A DNA stretch of 64,000 nucleotides. It comes from Nocardia nova. Its GTDB lineage: Bacteria; Actinomycetota; Actinomycetes; Mycobacteriales; Mycobacteriaceae. The notes below the pieces were generated by a model. It saw nothing but the letters and a program-made list of their open reading frames with translations. It was not told the origin of the DNA and did not search any database. Shown here one piece after another: positions 25,450 to 33,986 of this stretch; within the stretch, counting starts at the first letter, position 1; each line of letters opens with the position of its first letter. Both the position numbers and the translations under genes were made by a program. The stretch spans positions 1-64,000 of the forward strand of contig NZ_PSZE01000010.1 of the NCBI RefSeq assembly GCF_002933465.1. The letters are read 5' to 3'.

Positions 25450-25746
25450 TTACGACGGCGAGAATCCCAGGTCGGTCTTGTCGTTCCACGTGATCGAGTT
25501 GTCGACGTTCCATGAATCCGTCACTGCCGCAATCAATTTCAAGCTGTTGATCAGAGCTTCGACTGAATCACTGCCCGACGCGGCCTCATCGAACGGATCG
25601 TCGTCTTGTATGCCCTCGATCCGCACCGGAGCGCGCCAGGTGGATGAATCAACCTTGTACGGCAGGCCGATCGAAACCAAGATCGGCGACCCAGGCCCTC
25701 GTCGCAGCTCGCGCTGCGCGATGAACAGCTGGTTCCAACCTGCCAT
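25450..25746 (-). CDS. Hypothetical small protein, 98 aa (DUF6968-like pattern)
   Basis: The protein starts MAGWNQLFIAQREL and has the pattern of a small beta-rich actinobacterial domain: a first strand, a Gly/Pro turn with PILVSIGLPYKV, then RAPVRIEGI and a C-terminal helix VEALINSLKLIAAVT. This resembles the DUF6968 family as I remember it, unverified. The ATG at 25746 has GGGGAG 5 nt upstream; an ATG seven codons earlier lacks a site. Confidence 0.6.
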   Translation of the reverse strand: MAGWNQLFIAQRELRRGPGSPILVSIGLPYKVDSSTWRAPVRIEGIQDDDPFDEAASGSDSVEALINSLKLIAAVTDSWNVDNSITWNDKTDLGFSPS

Positions 25747-25860
25747 CTCTGCTCCCCATTCATTCACTACTGACGATCTATCGAAGAGGTGCGGCGCTGC
25801 ACCAGGGTCGGCTCGACACCGGGGGCGCCAGCTCCACCGCGCGTGCGTGGCCGGGTCGTG

Positions 25861-26352
25861 TTACACGTCATGGGTGAGCGCTCCGATCACCTCGGCGTAG
25901 GCAGGGAAATCACCGACCGTGGTGGCGGCGGTCGGCACGGGCCCGCGCCACCGGCGCCGCGATACTCCAGCGGTCGGCAACGCGAGCTCGGCTCCCGGCC
26001 CGACCGTGACGATCGACCTGGTCTTGGCACGCCTGGCCAACGCGAGCAGGTCGTCTCCGGAGGCCGGCGGGCGCGTGAGCAGCACCCACACACCGGGGCC
26101 GGACCGGTGGACCAGAGTGACGATCGGCAGATACCCGTGCAGCCGCCCCACCGCAGGCTCAGCCATTTCTTCCGGGGCCATGATCGCCCGCACCCTGTGG
26201 GTACGGATCGTCAGGGCGCGAGTACGCGGCTCGTAGAAGCAACTACCGAACAACCCCTCATACAGGCATCTCTCGTCTTCCCGCGTCGTTCGAAAACCAC
26301 TGGGAGAAGGCTGCTCCGGCAGAGCGCTCGGGTCGGTGAGAACGGTGGACAT
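25861..26352 (-). CDS. Hypothetical protein, 163 aa
   Basis: Not recognised. The sequence starts MSTVLTDPSALPEQ. It has CLYEGLFGSCFYEP, then strand-helix patterns (GYLPIVTLVHRSGPGVWVLL, DDLLALARRAKTRSIVTVG) and an acidic end. GAGGAA precedes the ATG at 26352 by 8 nt. It lies 62 nt beyond the DUF5753 gene on the same strand and may be co-transcribed with it. Confidence 0.6.
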   Translation of the reverse strand: MSTVLTDPSALPEQPSPSGFRTTREDERCLYEGLFGSCFYEPRTRALTIRTHRVRAIMAPEEMAEPAVGRLHGYLPIVTLVHRSGPGVWVLLTRPPASGDDLLALARRAKTRSIVTVGPGAELALPTAGVSRRRWRGPVPTAATTVGDFPAYAEVIGALTHDV

Positions 26353-26414
26353 GATGAGATTCCTCGATCGGAAGTAGGCAGGCACGGACTTCGACCGGCA
26401 TCGGGCCGAGGCGA

Positions 26415-27014
26415 TTATTCGTGGGTGGTGATGGCGTGCCGGATGAGCGCGTGGGCGTCTGCGCCCTGGACCGCGCGTTCGGTGAGGGTGTCGAACACCG
26501 CCAGGTAATCACCGATATCGGCAGGATCGGTGATTCGCAGGCTGCCGGTCACCGTCTCCACAACCGCCTGGTCGTGGTCGTAGATGATGAAATTTGTTGA
26601 CGCGGTGTGGAAGTGGGTGTTGCGGGGCAGGATGCCCAGAGTCGAATTCGACGGCAACGGGCGCAGCAGCATCTCCAGTTGCGTGCGCGTGGTCTCCGCG
26701 GCACCGACGATCGTGTACAGCGCCTGCTCACCGAGCACGAAATGCATACGCCCCTCGGACACGCGCCAGCGTCGCTGCCGCGCCAGCCGCTGCTCCAACG
26801 CCGCCTGAACATCGCCCTGGTCACCGACACAGATGTCCAAGACCGCGCGAGCGTAGTCGCGGGTCTGCAACAACCCCGGCACCACACCCGGATCGAACCA
26901 GCGCACCACGACCGCACCGGACTCCAACCGCCCGGTCCGCTGCTGCAACTCGCTCGACGGATTCCCCCGCCACGCCACGAACTCCGGCCGCGGCGATGCC
27001 ACATCGACAGCCAT
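26415..27014 (-). CDS. Stand-alone DUF5753 domain protein (no HTH)
   Basis: A 199-aa protein made almost entirely of the DUF5753 domain (FDPGVVPGLLQTRDYARAV, RQRRWRVSEGRMHFVLGEQAL, LGILPRNTHFHTAS). In actinobacteria this domain normally follows an Xre-type HTH, as it does in the gene at 44486-45334. Here the ATG at 27014 with TGGAGG upstream leaves no room for an HTH, and none is visible upstream. It may have lost DNA binding or act as a partner of another regulator. It diverges from the HTH-TPR gene at 27230. Confidence 0.8.
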   Translation of the reverse strand: MAVDVASPRPEFVAWRGNPSSELQQRTGRLESGAVVVRWFDPGVVPGLLQTRDYARAVLDICVGDQGDVQAALEQRLARQRRWRVSEGRMHFVLGEQALYTIVGAAETTRTQLEMLLRPLPSNSTLGILPRNTHFHTASTNFIIYDHDQAVVETVTGSLRITDPADIGDYLAVFDTLTERAVQGADAHALIRHAITTHE

Positions 27015-27229
27015 GCAACCTCCAATTATCTTGCCAGTAAACAGTTTTGAGTCACGATCAACAGTTAGGGCCTCCCGGCCAGGCTGAATCACAACGAACT
27101 GGCCCCAGCAACGACTCCGGTTCCAATCGTGGCCCCGGAGCGGCGCCGGGAGGACCGCGCAGCGGTGAGGTACCGTAGGCGTACCGTAGGCATTTCCCCG
27201 ATCAGACGCTGAAAAAAAGGGACGCGGAG

Positions 27230-28630
27230 ATGGTGCGAGGGCAGGAATGGACCGGATTCGAGGCCGCTGCCCTTCAGGAGGCGATGCGTAAATCGATTCG
27301 GCAGTTCGCTGCTCTGCTGGGCGTCGAAACCACCACAATCAACAACTGGCGTTCGGGCCTGAGCACGGTCAAACCGCGCCCCCAGACGCAAGAAATCCTG
27401 GATACGACATACGCGCAACGCTCAACCCCGGAGGACCGCGCACGATTCGAGCAGATCGTCACAGAAGGGGAAGCCGCATGGAGACGCCGACACTCAGTTC
27501 CTACGCGCCGCCCCCCAACGACCGCCTCCCGAGCCAACGCTGCCCTTTCGACTCACGACGTCAGCCGCAGTCAGTCCGAACGTTCCCTCGGCGGGGCACA
27601 AGGCCGACGATGGTCGGGCATCGACACAATCTCGGCCGACGGTGAGGACTTCTCCGCCCTCGCTGCTGACATCGAGACGGCATTCTGGGCGGCCGGAAAT
27701 GTCGATCACACTGGGCCGCTGCGGCCCCTCTCCACCCTCATCGCCGCAAGCCGGACCGTCACTCGACTCAACATGGTCGGCGAATACTCGACCCTCGCAG
27801 TGATACTCGCACCACTGATCACCGATCTGTACCGACACACACACGAAAACGACCCCGCGGAACAACGCATCGCCTGGGACGCACTGACACAAGTAGCTTT
27901 CGACACGTCCGTGGTCATGCGCGCACGCGGACACCTCGCGCTGGCATGGACGGCCGCACAGGCAGCAGATCACGCCGCGCAGACGATCGACAGTCAATCG
28001 GGCGCTGCCGCAGCGGCATTCGTCCGCAGTCAAGTCCAATTGGCTCGCCCCGGCTCTCTGACCGCCGCCCTGGATTCGGCGGAGCGCACCGCGACGGCGG
28101 TCGGCTCGCGGGCAACGACCGCGGGTGATCTCCAAACAGTGGGGATGCTGCACCTGCAGGCAGCATTGGCGACTGCGGCAGTCGGCCACGATCCACACGA
28201 TCACTTGGACCATGCCGGCGAGTACGCTGCTCGGCTTGAGGGCCGTATCGCCACCGATCGTTCATCGATCATCGGAAACACGACGTTCGACTCGTCGAAT
28301 GTTGCGCTGTGGAAGATGTCGGTGGCCATGGAAAGACATGAGCCCGAAGCCGTACTCACCCACGCGCGAAACCTGCGTCCTGAGACGCTGCCGACTCCGG
28401 GCAGAGCCGCGCAGTACTTCGTCGAAGTCGGACGCGCAGCCGCCTCACGCCGCGACTACACCACTTCGCTCGACGCACTACTGCGAGCCGAAACCATTGC
28501 ACCAGAGCAAGTCCGGAACATGGACACCGTGCAACAGGTGATCGGCGACCTACTGCGCAATGCCACACGTGGCGTCGTCGCTGGCGACCTGGGCAAGCTT
28601 GCCCAGCGAGCCAGGGTCGCCGTCATCTAG
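27230..28630 (+). CDS. HTH regulator with TPR-like C-terminal region
   Basis: A 466-aa protein. Residues about 10-60 form an Xre-like HTH (EAMRKSIRQFAALLGVETTT, INNWRSGLST). A variable linker follows, and from about 140 a TPR-like helical array (EDFSALAADIETAFW, LNMVGEYSTLAVILAPLI, AAQYFVEVGRAAASRRDY). Proteins of this layout are common in Streptomyces and Nocardia and often lie next to a flavoprotein gene, as here (37-nt gap). The ATG at 27230 has AAGGGA about 8 nt upstream. Confidence 0.8.
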   Translation: MVRGQEWTGFEAAALQEAMRKSIRQFAALLGVETTTINNWRSGLSTVKPRPQTQEILDTTYAQRSTPEDRARFEQIVTEGEAAWRRRHSVPTRRPPTTASRANAALSTHDVSRSQSERSLGGAQGRRWSGIDTISADGEDFSALAADIETAFWAAGNVDHTGPLRPLSTLIAASRTVTRLNMVGEYSTLAVILAPLITDLYRHTHENDPAEQRIAWDALTQVAFDTSVVMRARGHLALAWTAAQAADHAAQTIDSQSGAAAAAFVRSQVQLARPGSLTAALDSAERTATAVGSRATTAGDLQTVGMLHLQAALATAAVGHDPHDHLDHAGEYAARLEGRIATDRSSIIGNTTFDSSNVALWKMSVAMERHEPEAVLTHARNLRPETLPTPGRAAQYFVEVGRAAASRRDYTTSLDALLRAETIAPEQVRNMDTVQQVIGDLLRNATRGVVAGDLGKLAQRARVAVI

Positions 28631-28667
28631 CTCGGACAGACATGGTCCCGACTGCCATGATGAGCTC

Positions 28668-29171
28668 ATGACTGAGCGAACACAGGTGTTGTACGCGATC
28701 GTGACCGGTGCACCACCGGCAGCCACGATCGGCGAGCTGGTCAAGCTAGCACAGGCAGACGGCTGGGACGTGTGCGTCGTCGCCTCTCCCAACGGCGCCC
28801 GCTTTATCGACACCGAGGCAGTGGCGACACAGACCGGACACCCCGTCCGCTCGGAATTCAAGCAACCAGGAACCGACGACTTGCTCCCCGCACCGGATGC
28901 CATCATCGCCGCTCCATTGACCTCGAACTCGCTGGCCAAATGGGCGGCCGGAATCGGCGACACATTGCCACTCGCGCTGCTGGTCGAGGCGGTCGGCGCC
29001 GGGCTCCCCGTGGTCGCGATCCCACATGCCAAGCAAGAGCAGATGCACTTCCCAGCCGTACGCGAGGCACGCAACCGGCTCACAGAATGGGGGGTGCGCT
29101 TCGTCCGGATAACTGATGACGCAGACACCGGACCGATGCCGTGGGCGGCGGGGCTGAAAGCCCTCGGGTGA
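28668..29171 (+). CDS. Flavoprotein-family (HFCD-like) protein
   Basis: A 167-aa protein with the HFCD/flavoprotein fold: LYAIVTGAPPAATIGELV, WDVCVVASPNGARFID, LPAPDAIIAAPLTSNSLAKWAAG and LPVVAIPHAKQEQM. Members bind FMN and include cysteine decarboxylases; the specific reaction is unknown. The ATG at 28668 was preferred over upstream in-frame codons because the conserved fold begins there. It follows the HTH-TPR regulator and is probably in the same transcript. Confidence 0.8.
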   Translation: MTERTQVLYAIVTGAPPAATIGELVKLAQADGWDVCVVASPNGARFIDTEAVATQTGHPVRSEFKQPGTDDLLPAPDAIIAAPLTSNSLAKWAAGIGDTLPLALLVEAVGAGLPVVAIPHAKQEQMHFPAVREARNRLTEWGVRFVRITDDADTGPMPWAAGLKALG

Positions 29172-29611
29172 TGGGTAGACGCAGCGCAACGACAGCGCAG
29201 CGGTCGGGCGGGCGATTGCAACTGTCTGATCCCGGTAGTGTTTCGTTCCCGCGGATGGCGCCTCGCTCCCTCGTTGATCAGAAGGGGGACTGCGCCAACG
29301 ACTAGTGCGTCAGCGAACGGAAGTAGTTCCGGCAGCACGTGTCCGTCGGTCCCGCTGATCAGCCCGTGCAAAAGCCATCGACTATATGACCGCCCACACC
29401 CCGGCGACGGCATCGGCGGTCCGGTCGTGCGCGGCGGGTTCGGGCGCAGGGAGAATCTTCCCCAAGGTGCCGACCCGGAGGTCGATGACGACCAGGACCC
29501 GCGCGATGTCGTGAGGAAACGCGAATCTGGTCTCGCGGAGACGGTCGCCGATGTCCCTAACATCTCCGACGCGGCGCAGGCGGGTGTGGGACCTGCGAGC
29601 ATGATGTAGCA
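29172..29611. other. Stretch without a supported gene, left of the insertion
   Basis: About 440 bases between the flavoprotein gene and the IS-interrupted gene. Minus-strand reading of 29382-29580 gives a fragment with RETRFAFPHDIARVLVVIDLR, faintly like a HigB/Gp49-type toxin but without start or full domain. Otherwise I see nothing. Confidence 0.35.
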
Positions 29612-29686
29612 ATGCGGCGAGAAATCCAAAGGGGCGGGGAGCTTCGGGTCTACCTACACGATCGGCAGGCCAAGGCCGTCGCAGCG

Positions 29687-30787
29687 CTAGTGTTCTGCGC
29701 CTAAAATCCGTTGCAGATATCGTGCGAGGGAGTCGAGGATCTCCTCGGCTGTCTTGCGCCAGACGAATGGGCGTGGATTGGTGTTCCATTGGTCGACCCA
29801 GTTGCGGACGTCTTTCTCCAGTGCCGCAACGCTTTTGTGGACGCTGCGCCGCAGGAGTTGCTGGGTGAGGAAGGCGAACCAGCGCTCGACCTGGTTGAGC
29901 CACGAAGATCCGGTCGGGGTGAAGTGCACGTGGAATCGTGGATGCCCGGCCAGCCATTGCTGGACCAGCGGGGTCTTGTGGGTGGCGTAGTTGTCGCACA
30001 CCACGTGCACATCCAGCTCGGCGGGCACGGCCTTGTCGATGCTGGTCAAGAACTTGCGGAACTCGGTCGCCCGGTGCCGCCGGTGCAGTTCACCGATCAC
30101 GGTGCCATCGGCGATGTTGAACGCGGCGAACAGGCTGGTAGTGCCGTGGCGGGCGTAGTCGTGGGTGCGGCGTTCGGGCATGCCCGGCATCATCGGCAAC
30201 ACCGGCTGCGATCGGTCCAGAGTCTGCATCTGACTCTTCTCATCGACGCAGAGAACGACAGCTCGTTCTGGCGGATTGTGGTACAGGCCAACAACATCCA
30301 CGACCTTCTCCACGAACAACCGATCGGTCGAGATCTTGAAACCATCACTCAGGTGCGGTTTCAGCTCGAACCGCCGCCAGATCCGCCCGATCGTCGATTT
30401 CGATAACCCGGTCCGCTCGGCCATCGACGACCGTGACCAGTGCGTGGCATCGGACGGGACCTGTTCCAGGGTCATCTCCACCACGTGCTGCACCTGGTCC
30501 AGCAGGATCGACGGCGGCCGGCCGGGTCTCGGCTCATCGGCCAGCCCCGCCAACCCGTACTCGATGAAACGGCCCCGCCACTTACGCACCGTCATCGCCG
30601 ACACACCCACCTGGGCCGCCACATGGGTGTTGAACGCACCCGGCTCGGCGCAGGCCAGCACGATCCGGCACCGCAACGCATACGCCTGCGTCGAGGTCGC
30701 CGCCCGCGCACCCCGCACCAACTCCCGACGCTGAGCCTCGGTCACAACCAAATCCGGCCCCGACCTCGGCCGCCCCGTCCTTGCCAC
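29687..30787 (-). CDS. IS630-family DDE transposase
   Basis: A 366-aa protein. The N-terminal HTH pair ([34 protein letters not shown]) binds the ends. The DDE catalytic core has [21 protein letters not shown] and [14 protein letters not shown]. The start is GTG ([10 protein letters not shown]). The coding frame runs to the very last base of the inverted repeat, and its stop codon TAG is completed by the duplicated TA and one flanking base. Full length and apparently intact. Confidence 0.93.
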   Translation of the reverse strand: MARTGRPRSGPDLVVTEAQRRELVRGARAATSTQAYALRCRIVLACAEPGAFNTHVAAQVGVSAMTVRKWRGRFIEYGLAGLADEPRPGRPPSILLDQVQHVVEMTLEQVPSDATHWSRSSMAERTGLSKSTIGRIWRRFELKPHLSDGFKISTDRLFVEKVVDVVGLYHNPPERAVVLCVDEKSQMQTLDRSQPVLPMMPGMPERRTHDYARHGTTSLFAAFNIADGTVIGELHRRHRATEFRKFLTSIDKAVPAELDVHVVCDNYATHKTPLVQQWLAGHPRFHVHFTPTGSSWLNQVERWFAFLTQQLLRRSVHKSVAALEKDVRNWVDQWNTNPRPFVWRKTAEEILDSLARYLQRILGAEH

Positions 30788-30831
30788 CGACGAATCCTAC
30801 AATTACACAACGGATTTCAGGCGCAGAACAC
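29690..30831 (-). mobile_element. IS630-family insertion sequence
   Basis: A 1,142-bp element bounded by 24-bp inverted repeats (29690-29713 and 30808-30831) that begin GTGTTCTGCGCCT and differ at one base. It is flanked on both sides by the dinucleotide TA (29688-29689 and 30832-30833), the target duplication typical of IS630/Tc1-type elements. It carries one transposase gene. Confidence 0.92.
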
Positions 30832-30997
30832 TAGAGGCGATGGCGGAAAAGGACTTCCTCGCCGATCCTGACCGCGCCGTTGAACAGCTCTACGCCGAGT
30901 ATGTGCTCTGCGCGCTCGAGGTCGGCACCCGCGAGCAGGTGACGAGCAACGGGACTCAGGCCACGACACTCGAACGTCGCGATCCCTTCTTCGGTGA

Positions 30998-31339
30998 CAG
31001 CCAATCGGTCCGGCGGTCCGTGATTACATCCACGTCAGCGACCTGTCCTCCGCTCACCTGCTGGCACTGGAAACCGTACAGCCCGGCCGCCACGACATCT
31101 ACAACCTCGGAAACGGCAACGGCTATACCAACGCAGAAGTCCTCCGCACCGTCAAAGAGGTCACCGGCGTCGACTTCCCCGTCACCTACGCCGGACCTCG
31201 CCCAGGAGACCCGGCTATCTGTATCGCCTCGAGCGAACGAGCCCACCGCGAGTTGGGGTGGAAACCTCAGCGGCCGGAACTGACCACGATCATCTGTGAT
31301 GCCTGGAGGTTCCACAAGTTCCGGCACAGCATGGCTTGA
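30998..31339 (+). pseudogene. C-terminal remnant of a UDP-glucose 4-epimerase-like gene
   Basis: Between stops at 30995 and 31337 one frame encodes the typical GalE C-terminus: VRDYIHVSDLSSAHLLALE, then DIYNLGNGNGYTNAEVL, the proton-side PRPGDPA motif and RELGWKP. The Rossmann half and catalytic Tyr-Lys are absent and there is no start, so it is a fragment. The junction with the preceding small gene suggests a deletion or recombination event near 30980-31000. Confidence 0.85.
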
Positions 31340-31401
31340 GTTCCGTTCGATAAGTGGCGCAGCCGCCGCCGGGCGGGGGCGGTCGGCTGCAGTAAATCCG
31401 T

Positions 31402-32244
31402 CTAGTTTTGCAGCAGATCCGTCCGTTTCCGAAGATGGACCACGTGTGGTCCCGCAGCTGTTGAGCGACCCTTTCTGCGTGCACCATAGGTTGCGACGAG
31501 GTCTGATGCGGAGTGATCTTCGACGTGACAGCCGTAAGACCGGAGAATGTCGTGGAATTCGTCGGCTATGAAACAGGACAGCCACGGCTCCCCCAGTCGC
31601 GCAGTGCTTTCCGCACGCGTCTGCAGCTGGTCGGCCGTTGCCTCGTCGGGTGGGTAGAAGTAGTCGAGAACCGCTTCGCCGCCGCTGTGGTCGGTGATGT
31701 AGCCGAGCACATCGTCGAGCGCTGGTCTGGAGAGGTACGGCGTCACGCCGAGCGCGATGTAAACAGCGGGGCGGGTCCGGTCCAAGCCTGCTTTGGCCAA
31801 TTCGCCTGCCAGCGTGGCCTGTTCGAAGTCGATCGGTACGAAGGTGAAGTTGTCCGGGATGGGGATTGAGGCTTCGGTGAGTAGCTGTCGTTTCCAGTGC
31901 TGAGTATCGGGGTGGTCGACCTCGAAGAATCGTGCGTCGTCGTGTGTTTCGCGGTAGGCAGTAGTGTCGAGGCCGGCGCCGAGGATCACTACCTGATCGA
32001 CTCCCTTGGCGATGGCGGCGGTGATGCGGTCGTCGGCGAATCGGGAGCGTGCGAGCACGTACAGGCCACGGCGCTCGGCTACGTCGGTGGCAAGCCCGCG
32101 GTCGAGCACGGTTTCGTCGAGGACAGGGGCGCAGAGTATCCGCTCGGCGAGTGGGTCGGTCAGGATCTCTGGGTGCAGTTTCGAGTACTTGGCTCTGATG
32201 TGCGCCATGGCTGCGGCGGTTTCGCTGGGTCGTCCGGTCCGCAT
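31402..32244 (-). CDS. Class I SAM-dependent methyltransferase (LCM-like, PF04072 type)
   Basis: A 280-aa protein of the leucine-carboxyl-methyltransferase-like family that is expanded in mycobacteria and Nocardia. It has QVVILGAGLDTTAYR (SAM site), ARFFEVDHPDTQ and VYIALGVTPYLSRPALDDVL. The substrate is unknown; O-methylation of an acid or hydroxyl is usual. I chose the ATG at 32244 because GAGAGGG lies 5 nt upstream and it starts 2 nt after the P450 stop, so the two are coupled. Confidence 0.88.
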   Translation of the reverse strand: MRTGRPSETAAAMAHIRAKYSKLHPEILTDPLAERILCAPVLDETVLDRGLATDVAERRGLYVLARSRFADDRITAAIAKGVDQVVILGAGLDTTAYRETHDDARFFEVDHPDTQHWKRQLLTEASIPIPDNFTFVPIDFEQATLAGELAKAGLDRTRPAVYIALGVTPYLSRPALDDVLGYITDHSGGEAVLDYFYPPDEATADQLQTRAESTARLGEPWLSCFIADEFHDILRSYGCHVEDHSASDLVATYGARRKGRSTAAGPHVVHLRKRTDLLQN

Positions 32245-32246
32245 GA

Positions 32247-33545
32247 TCACCCTCTCGTCCATGGGAAAGTCGGGAATTCAGCTCTCTGCGGTGGCGGCGG
32301 GGCGTATCGGTTGTCGGGTGGAAACACGACTGGTAGCGCGGCAAGGGATCGGTGGAACGGGCCCGGCCGGTACTGCAGCTCCTCAGTGGGCACCGCCAAC
32401 TGGATATCTGGTATGAGATCGAGCAGGTAGTCGATTGCGTCCTGCGCGATCAGGTATGCCGCATTTCTGGCCGGGCAGGCGTGTGGGCCGGTGCCGAAAG
32501 CCAGGTGCGAACGATTACCCGAGAGGTCGACATCGTCGGTGCTGATGGCGGGGTCGTTGTTGCAGGCGGCGATGCTGATGACGACCGGCTGGTGTGCGGG
32601 CAACCATGTGGAGTCGACGAAGACCGGCTGCCGGGGGTAGGTGATGGAGAAGTTGGCCATCGGCGGGTCCTTGAACAGGACCTCGTCGAGAGCGTCGCGG
32701 GTTTGCAGGCTGCCACCGAGCAAGCTGCCACCGAATCGGTCGTCGGTACACATCAGCCGCAGGGCGTTGCATATGAGATCCGGCACCGCTTCCAGGCCAG
32801 CGCCGTAGAAACTCATCAGCTGGGCGATCACCTCGTGGTCGTCGAGCCGGGCCGGATGCTGTATCAGCCACGAGGTGATGTCGTCGCCGAGTTGGTCACG
32901 CTTGAGTGAGACAAGCTCGGCCAGCGCTTCGGTGAGCGTGTTCACACCGATCTGCGCAGTGGCGTCACTGTCGAACCGCGCTGCCGTGCCCGCGGCGACC
33001 TGATGGTCGATTTTCCCCGAGTGGCTCTCGTCTGCGCCCGCAATGAGTTCAGTCAGCACGGAGAAAACCAGGGGGTAGGCGTACTGAGACACCAAGTCGG
33101 CATTGCCAACTGGCCGGAAAGTCGCGATCAGTGGGCCGGCGAGGCGCTCGATTCGTGCGTGCATGGCATGCAGATCGACACGTTCGATCGCCGCGACGGA
33201 TGGTTGGCGATAACGAGTGTGCTCGGGCCCGGTGGTGTATCGCGCGGCTGGATGCCACTCCATCATCGGCCGCAGGGAACAGTCCCCGGGAATGGCCTGC
33301 TGCCAGTATCTTGGGTCGGCCGGAAAGTGCTCGGGATCGTGGAGGATCCGCACGGCCGTGTGGTAGCCGAGAACTAGGGTCGCCGGGACACCCGGCGCCA
33401 GCTCCACCGGCGCAAGCGTGCCGTACTGCTGCCGCAGTGCTCGGTAGACCGCGTGCGGATCTCGGCGAAACTGTTCGTCGTGGATCGGGACGCGGCGGTC
33501 ATCGCTGGTATCGACGGGCGAACCATGGACAATAGGGCATGTCAA
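32247..33545 (-). CDS. Cytochrome P450 lacking the ExxR arginine (CYP157-like)
   Basis: A 432-aa P450 from the TTG at 33545 (GGAGT 9 nt upstream; the longer frame is non-P450). The C-helix has GPEHTRYRQ, the I-helix has SFYGAGLEAVPDLI and the heme loop is FGTGPHACPA with the proximal cysteine. The K-helix reads DEVLFKDPP where most P450s have EELLRYxPP, so the otherwise near-universal ExxR arginine is phenylalanine. This loss is known for the actinobacterial CYP157 group associated with conservons. It may still fold and bind heme. Its partner gene is the methyltransferase immediately downstream; ferredoxin genes are not seen. Confidence 0.88.
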   Translation of the reverse strand: MTCPIVHGSPVDTSDDRRVPIHDEQFRRDPHAVYRALRQQYGTLAPVELAPGVPATLVLGYHTAVRILHDPEHFPADPRYWQQAIPGDCSLRPMMEWHPAARYTTGPEHTRYRQPSVAAIERVDLHAMHARIERLAGPLIATFRPVGNADLVSQYAYPLVFSVLTELIAGADESHSGKIDHQVAAGTAARFDSDATAQIGVNTLTEALAELVSLKRDQLGDDITSWLIQHPARLDDHEVIAQLMSFYGAGLEAVPDLICNALRLMCTDDRFGGSLLGGSLQTRDALDEVLFKDPPMANFSITYPRQPVFVDSTWLPAHQPVVISIAACNNDPAISTDDVDLSGNRSHLAFGTGPHACPARNAAYLIAQDAIDYLLDLIPDIQLAVPTEELQYRPGPFHRSLAALPVVFPPDNRYAPPPPQRAEFPTFPWTRG

Positions 33546-33986
33546 TGTAACGTCACTCCATTTATCGGAGCCCCAAAACGCACAACTGGGGGCCTGGCAT
33601 TCGTAGCGTCGTCTGCGCAAAAGTGGAATTACCTGGAATTCAATCAAAAGAGTGCCAGATTCGACGGCGTCACCGGAACCGGTTGCACATACCCAAAAAC
33701 CCACCTACCCACGGCGGAAATCAATGCCGCGGATACGCCATAGAGGCGCGTCGACAAGGGGCGGTCGAACCGGGAGGAGACGCTGAAGTTGCAGCGTGTC
33801 AAGCATTTTCGAGCCGTCCGCATCAAAACCACGAGAGGCGGAATGGAGCGTCGGGAGTGGACGACTTTTCGCTATACCCATTAGAGCTTGCGGCGCAATG
33901 GGTATATACCCAAAAACCTACCTACCCACGGCGGGTGGAGCCTGGCGTAAAGACCGTGCGCCCCTTTTCGCGATATAGTTGCCGAC
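33546..33986. promoter_or_regulatory. Divergent P450/LuxR control region with duplicated 29-bp repeat
   Basis: A 29-bp repeat (ATACCCAAAAACC...CCCACGGCGG) occurs at 33689-33717 and 33906-33934 with a single mismatch. A perfect 10-bp inverted repeat TATACCCATT/AATGGGTATA (33873-33882/33897-33906) overlaps the start of the second copy. The second copy ends about 50 bases before the LuxR-type gene. This looks like a paired binding site for the adjacent LAL regulator or another factor controlling both directions. Confidence 0.6.

Larger units (their letters stand above)
29612..30997 (+). pseudogene. Small gene interrupted by the IS630-type element
   Basis: Removing the element and one TA copy joins 29612-29689 to 30834 onward in one frame: MRREIQRGGELRVYLHD then [19 protein letters not shown] and EQLYAEYVLCALEVGTREQ. 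The frame then enters a sequence that is a shadow of the galE remnant, so its natural end is lost. The product looks like a small helical protein; I do not recognise it. The frame continuity across the element is strong evidence that it was an intact gene before insertion. Confidence 0.6.

Noticed and set aside
29382..29580. Possible HigB/Gp49-type toxin fragment
   Set aside because: Only a faint resemblance in about 25 residues; no start, no antitoxin partner and no full domain.
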